NCBI RefSeq assembly: GCF_004345645.1
Contig: NZ_SLWS01000005.1
Location: forward strand, 558,001-622,000
From: Actinocrispum wychmicini
GTDB lineage: Bacteria > Actinomycetota > Actinomycetes > Mycobacteriales > Pseudonocardiaceae
DNA length: 64,000 nucleotides
Reading direction: 5' to 3'
Shown here: positions 61,713 through 64,000 of the stretch, piece by piece
Layout of the letters: each line of letters begins with the position of its first letter
Position numbering within the stretch: the stretch's first letter is position 1
Program-made: the position numbers and the translations under genes
Notes under the pieces: generated by a model
The model's database searches: none
The model's input: the letters and a program-made list of their open reading frames with translations, nothing else
What the model was told of the DNA's origin: nothing

Positions 61713-62036
61713 TCAGTCTTCGTTGTCGCTCATGATGCCACCGGAGGCGCAGTTGCCGGTGATGGACGGCGACAGGATCGGCACCGCCGCGCCCAGGACG
61801 CCCACGTTGTTCCCACACGCACCGACGACGGCGTTGAGGTTGATGTTCTTGATGATGTCGATGTCGTTCAGGTTCACCAGACCGACCTGGCCGTTCGCGG
61901 CGTTGTTGATGCCGTGCGCGTGGCCGTAGTTGTGGTGGCCATCGCCCATGCCGTCATTGCCACCGGCGAAAGCCGGTCCGCCGAGCATCAGCAGTCCGGC
62001 CGCGGCGGCGGCGATCACACCAGCCTTCTTCAACAC
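61713..62036 (-). CDS. Small secreted protein, chaplin/rodlin-like layout, copy 2
   Basis: A 107-residue paralogue of the preceding protein with the same signal peptide. The mature N-terminus is longer and rich in Gly and His (GGNDGMGDGHHNYGHAHGINN), then NGQVGLVNLNDIDIIKNINLN and VVGACGNNVGVLGAAVPILSPSITGNC, and an acidic end (GGIMSDNED). The two Cys are conserved. The GTG at 62036 is the start by analogy with copy 1 (AGGAG 10 bases upstream). His residues could bind metal. Its own terminator with a U-run follows. Confidence 0.78.
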   Translation of the reverse strand: MLKKAGVIAAAAAGLLMLGGPAFAGGNDGMGDGHHNYGHAHGINNAANGQVGLVNLNDIDIIKNINLNAVVGACGNNVGVLGAAVPILSPSITGNCASGGIMSDNED

Positions 62037-62700
62037 TTTCTCCACACTCCTGAACTCGGGGATATGTCGAGAACCAGCGAGGATTCCCGGTAGTTCTCCG
62101 GGGCCGAAACTACTCGAATCCGCGGCATCTCACCGGGCGGATCCACGATTGTGTGATGCCTTGATGGCGAACACCAACTGATCCGGTGGTCTTTGTTTTT
62201 CCCGAATTCGTCGGCGAGTCGCCTTGTCCTCGTCGTCGTCGCTGCTACGCAGGGCAATGGTCGGTGACCCGGCGACCACGGTCGGCGCTATCGGTCCAGG
62301 TGATCAACTACGCGCTGTGATCAACATCCCCCGCAAGGAGGATGTTGAACGGGTGAACCGAAGTCGGCGTCACATCCCGGACTACCGCTCTGAACTGGGC
62401 GTTTGTCCCTCCGGTTCGGACCTTCGGATGAGTCCGGCGCGTGTCGGACCGGTGACGACTTGGCGAATCACCTGTGTGGCAGCCTGCGAAGCGCGCCCGA
62501 ACGCAGGTAACTTCCGAAGTGACGGGCCGTGCGCATGCGACCCGTCCCGGGAGGCCCTGGTCGTGGCATTGATGAGCGCGAAGGGGTCGGTACCCGGCCC
62601 TTGTCGGTGGCCCGTCTAGCTGGGCGAACCACCGAGCCAGGGGCCAGTACCGGCCCATCGAGGAAAGCGGACGCGGTGCCGCGTTCGCCAGGGAGTTGCC
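62037..62700. other. Long intergenic region, partly structured, before phoH2
   Basis: No convincing gene here. The left part contains the promoter of the second secreted gene, with its TCACACAATCG copy at 62146-62156, 110 bases before that gene. A 9-bp stem TCAACATCC / GGATGTTGA (62321-62329 and 62340-62348) is followed by further small dyads (GACGGG/CCCGTC near 62520-62550). An open frame at 62224-62619 has non-coding third-position use. The ~350 bases before phoH2 may be a structured leader or hold a small antitoxin gene. Confidence 0.5.
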
Positions 62701-64000
62701 GTGACCGCACCGCGTTCGGCCAGGCGTTCCACCGCCGGCCAAGGTTCTTCCCGCAGTTCCTCCCGCGGCGCCTCGCGTCGTACCACCCCCACCCGGCACA
62801 CCTACGTGCTCGACACCTCCGTGCTGCTCTCCGACCCCTGGGCGATGACCAGGTTCGCCGAGCACAGCGTGGTGCTCCCGCTCGTGGTGATCAGTGAACT
62901 GGAGGGAAAGCGACACCACCCCGAACTGGGCTGGTTCGCCCGCACCGCCCTGCGCATGCTGGACGATCTGCGGCTGCGGCACGGCAGGCTCGACACGCCG
63001 GTCCCGATCGGGGACAGCGGCGGCACACTGCACGTGGAGCTCAACCACCAGGACCCGGCGGTGCTCCCCGCCGGGTTCCGGACCGACTCGAACGACGCGC
63101 GGATCCTGGCGTGCGCGCTGAACATCGCCGCCGAGGACACCGCGAGCGTGATCACCCTCGTCACCAAGGACATCCCACTCCGGGTGAAGGCCGCGGCCGT
63201 CGGCCTCAACGCGGACGAGTACCGCGCCCAGGAGGTCATCCCGTCCGGCTGGACCGGCATGACCGATGTTGAGGTGTCCCAGGACGCGGTGGACGCGCTG
63301 TACGCCGAGAACGTGGTCGACCTGGTCGACTTCGGCGTGGACGCGGCCGCCGAGATGCCCTGCAACACGGGCCTGCGGCTGCTGGCGGGCACGTCCAGCG
63401 CGCTGGGTCGGGTCACTCAGGACAAGCAGGTCCGCCTGGTCCGCGGCGACCGTGAGGTCTTCGGGCTGCACGGCCGGTCAGCGGAGCAACGGATCGCCCT
63501 CGACCTGCTGATGGACCCGGATGTCGGGATCGTCTCCCTGGGCGGCCGGGCCGGCACCGGCAAGTCCGCGCTGGCGCTGTGCGCCGGGCTGGAGTCCGTG
63601 ATGGAACGCGGCCTGCACCGCAAGGTGGTCGTGTTCCGGCCGGTGTACGCGGTCGGCGGCCAGGAACTGGGCTACCTGCCCGGTTCGGAGAGCGAGAAGA
63701 TGCAGCCCTGGGCGCAGGCCGTGTTCGACACGCTCGGCGCGCTGGTGAGCCCACCGGTGATCGAGGAGGTCCTTGACCGCGGCATGCTGGAAGTGCTGCC
63801 GCTGACACACATCCGCGGACGTTCGCTGCACGACTCGTTCGTGATCGTGGACGAGGCCCAGTCCTTGGAACGCAACGTGCTGCTCACCGTGCTGTCCCGG
63901 CTCGGCACCGGCTCACGCGTGGTGCTCACGCACGACGTCGCCCAACGCGACAACCTGCGTGTCGGCCGGCACGACGGTGTCGCCGCGGTCATCGAGAAAC
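62701..64000 (+). CDS. phoH2: PhoH2-like protein: PIN domain plus PhoH ATPase, truncated by the window edge
   Basis: 433 codons are visible, running past the end of the window. After a basic Ser/Arg-rich head, the PIN domain begins TYVLDTSVLLSDPWAM, with SELEGKRHHPELG and TDSNDARILACAL. The PhoH domain follows with Walker A SLGGRAGTGKSALALCAG (about residue 285) and Walker B DSFVIVDEAQSLE. Mycobacterial PhoH2 is an RNA-unwinding RNase, and in M. smegmatis an upstream small gene (phoAT) is its antitoxin. GTG 62701 has AGGGAG 5 bases upstream. No clear phoAT is seen here. Confidence 0.9.
   Translation, partial: MTAPRSARRSTAGQGSSRSSSRGASRRTTPTRHTYVLDTSVLLSDPWAMTRFAEHSVVLPLVVISELEGKRHHPELGWFARTALRMLDDLRLRHGRLDTPVPIGDSGGTLHVELNHQDPAVLPAGFRTDSNDARILACALNIAAEDTASVITLVTKDIPLRVKAAAVGLNADEYRAQEVIPSGWTGMTDVEVSQDAVDALYAENVVDLVDFGVDAAAEMPCNTGLRLLAGTSSALGRVTQDKQVRLVRGDREVFGLHGRSAEQRIALDLLMDPDVGIVSLGGRAGTGKSALALCAGLESVMERGLHRKVVVFRPVYAVGGQELGYLPGSESEKMQPWAQAVFDTLGALVSPPVIEEVLDRGMLEVLPLTHIRGRSLHDSFVIVDEAQSLERNVLLTVLSRLGTGSRVVLTHDVAQRDNLRVGRHDGVAAVIEK

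Noticed and set aside
62224..62619. 131-codon open frame upstream of phoH2 (possible phoAT equivalent)
   Set aside because: Third-position G/C use is about that of non-coding DNA and there is no ribosome site; kept only as part of the leader.
62321..62700. c-di-AMP (ydaO) or other known riboswitch
   Set aside because: I could not match the conserved core of any riboswitch family I know; only generic stems are visible.

Overview
The window looks like a chromosomal segment of a high-GC actinobacterium, most likely a member of the Pseudonocardiales (for example Amycolatopsis or Kibdelosporangium relatives). Strong G/C third-codon bias, many GTG starts, several leaderless starts placed 6-9 bases after a TAnnnT box, a mycothiol enzyme (Mca), a SCO5389-family protein and mycobacterium-like gene order all point this way. 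The genus is inference. No transposase, integrase, CRISPR array or replication origin was seen.

Region by region. 1-4.8 kb: the end of a di/oligopeptide ABC importer (two ATPases) followed by two tandem secreted subtilases, a plausible protein-digestion and peptide-uptake unit. 4.8-7.7 kb: an unknown protein, an S10 carboxypeptidase-like protein and a family-5 uracil-DNA glycosylase. 7.7-10.3 kb: two toxin-antitoxin modules back to back, one AbiEi/AbiEii-like and one VapBC, each with a clear operator candidate. 10.3-14.3 kb: a five-gene, end-overlapping DUF4129/MoxR/DUF58 membrane operon. 14.3-20.9 kb: type-II NADH dehydrogenase, an odd tRNA with a UAA anticodon, an ankyrin protein, a zinc-finger membrane protein, a CtpE-like P-type ATPase and a MerR regulator. 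20.9-26.2 kb: an EphD-like hydrolase/SDR fusion, another hydrolase, a DivIVA-like coiled-coil protein and a two-domain acyl reductase/SDR. 26.2-31.3 kb: a SCO5389-type protein with a ParA/CooC-like ATPase, YefM/YoeB, a BI-1 membrane protein, a secreted polysaccharide deacetylase and a second VapBC.

From 31.3 kb to the end the order follows M. tuberculosis Rv1074c-Rv1095 as I remember it: thiolase (fadA3), GDSL esterase, cbs, a proline-rich membrane protein, metB, greA, DUF4307, mca, the small Rv1083-type protein, the thioredoxin-domain DUF255 protein, hemolysin III, short-chain Z-prenyl synthase and phoH2. Extra material sits inside this backbone: a TIGR04141-like protein plus an amidohydrolase, a block with a GH1 glucosidase, a membrane-tethered sigma factor, hppD, and a MarR/MFS/Lrp unit, and the Pnkp/Hen1 RNA-repair pair between the Rv1083- and Rv1084-like genes.

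Most noteworthy: the hen1 gene carries a single-base frameshift that, if reversed, restores a normal 465-residue protein; a class-I-shaped tRNA carries the rare-Leu UAA anticodon beside a nested hairpin; one protein fuses an ECF-like sigma region, a zinc anti-sigma motif and a transmembrane/exported domain; one DHA2 exporter carries three CarboxypepD_reg-like domains; and two small secreted paralogues share an upstream element at the same distance from their starts. Four toxin-antitoxin modules lie within 24 kb. No wholly new multi-gene system could be proved from sequence alone.
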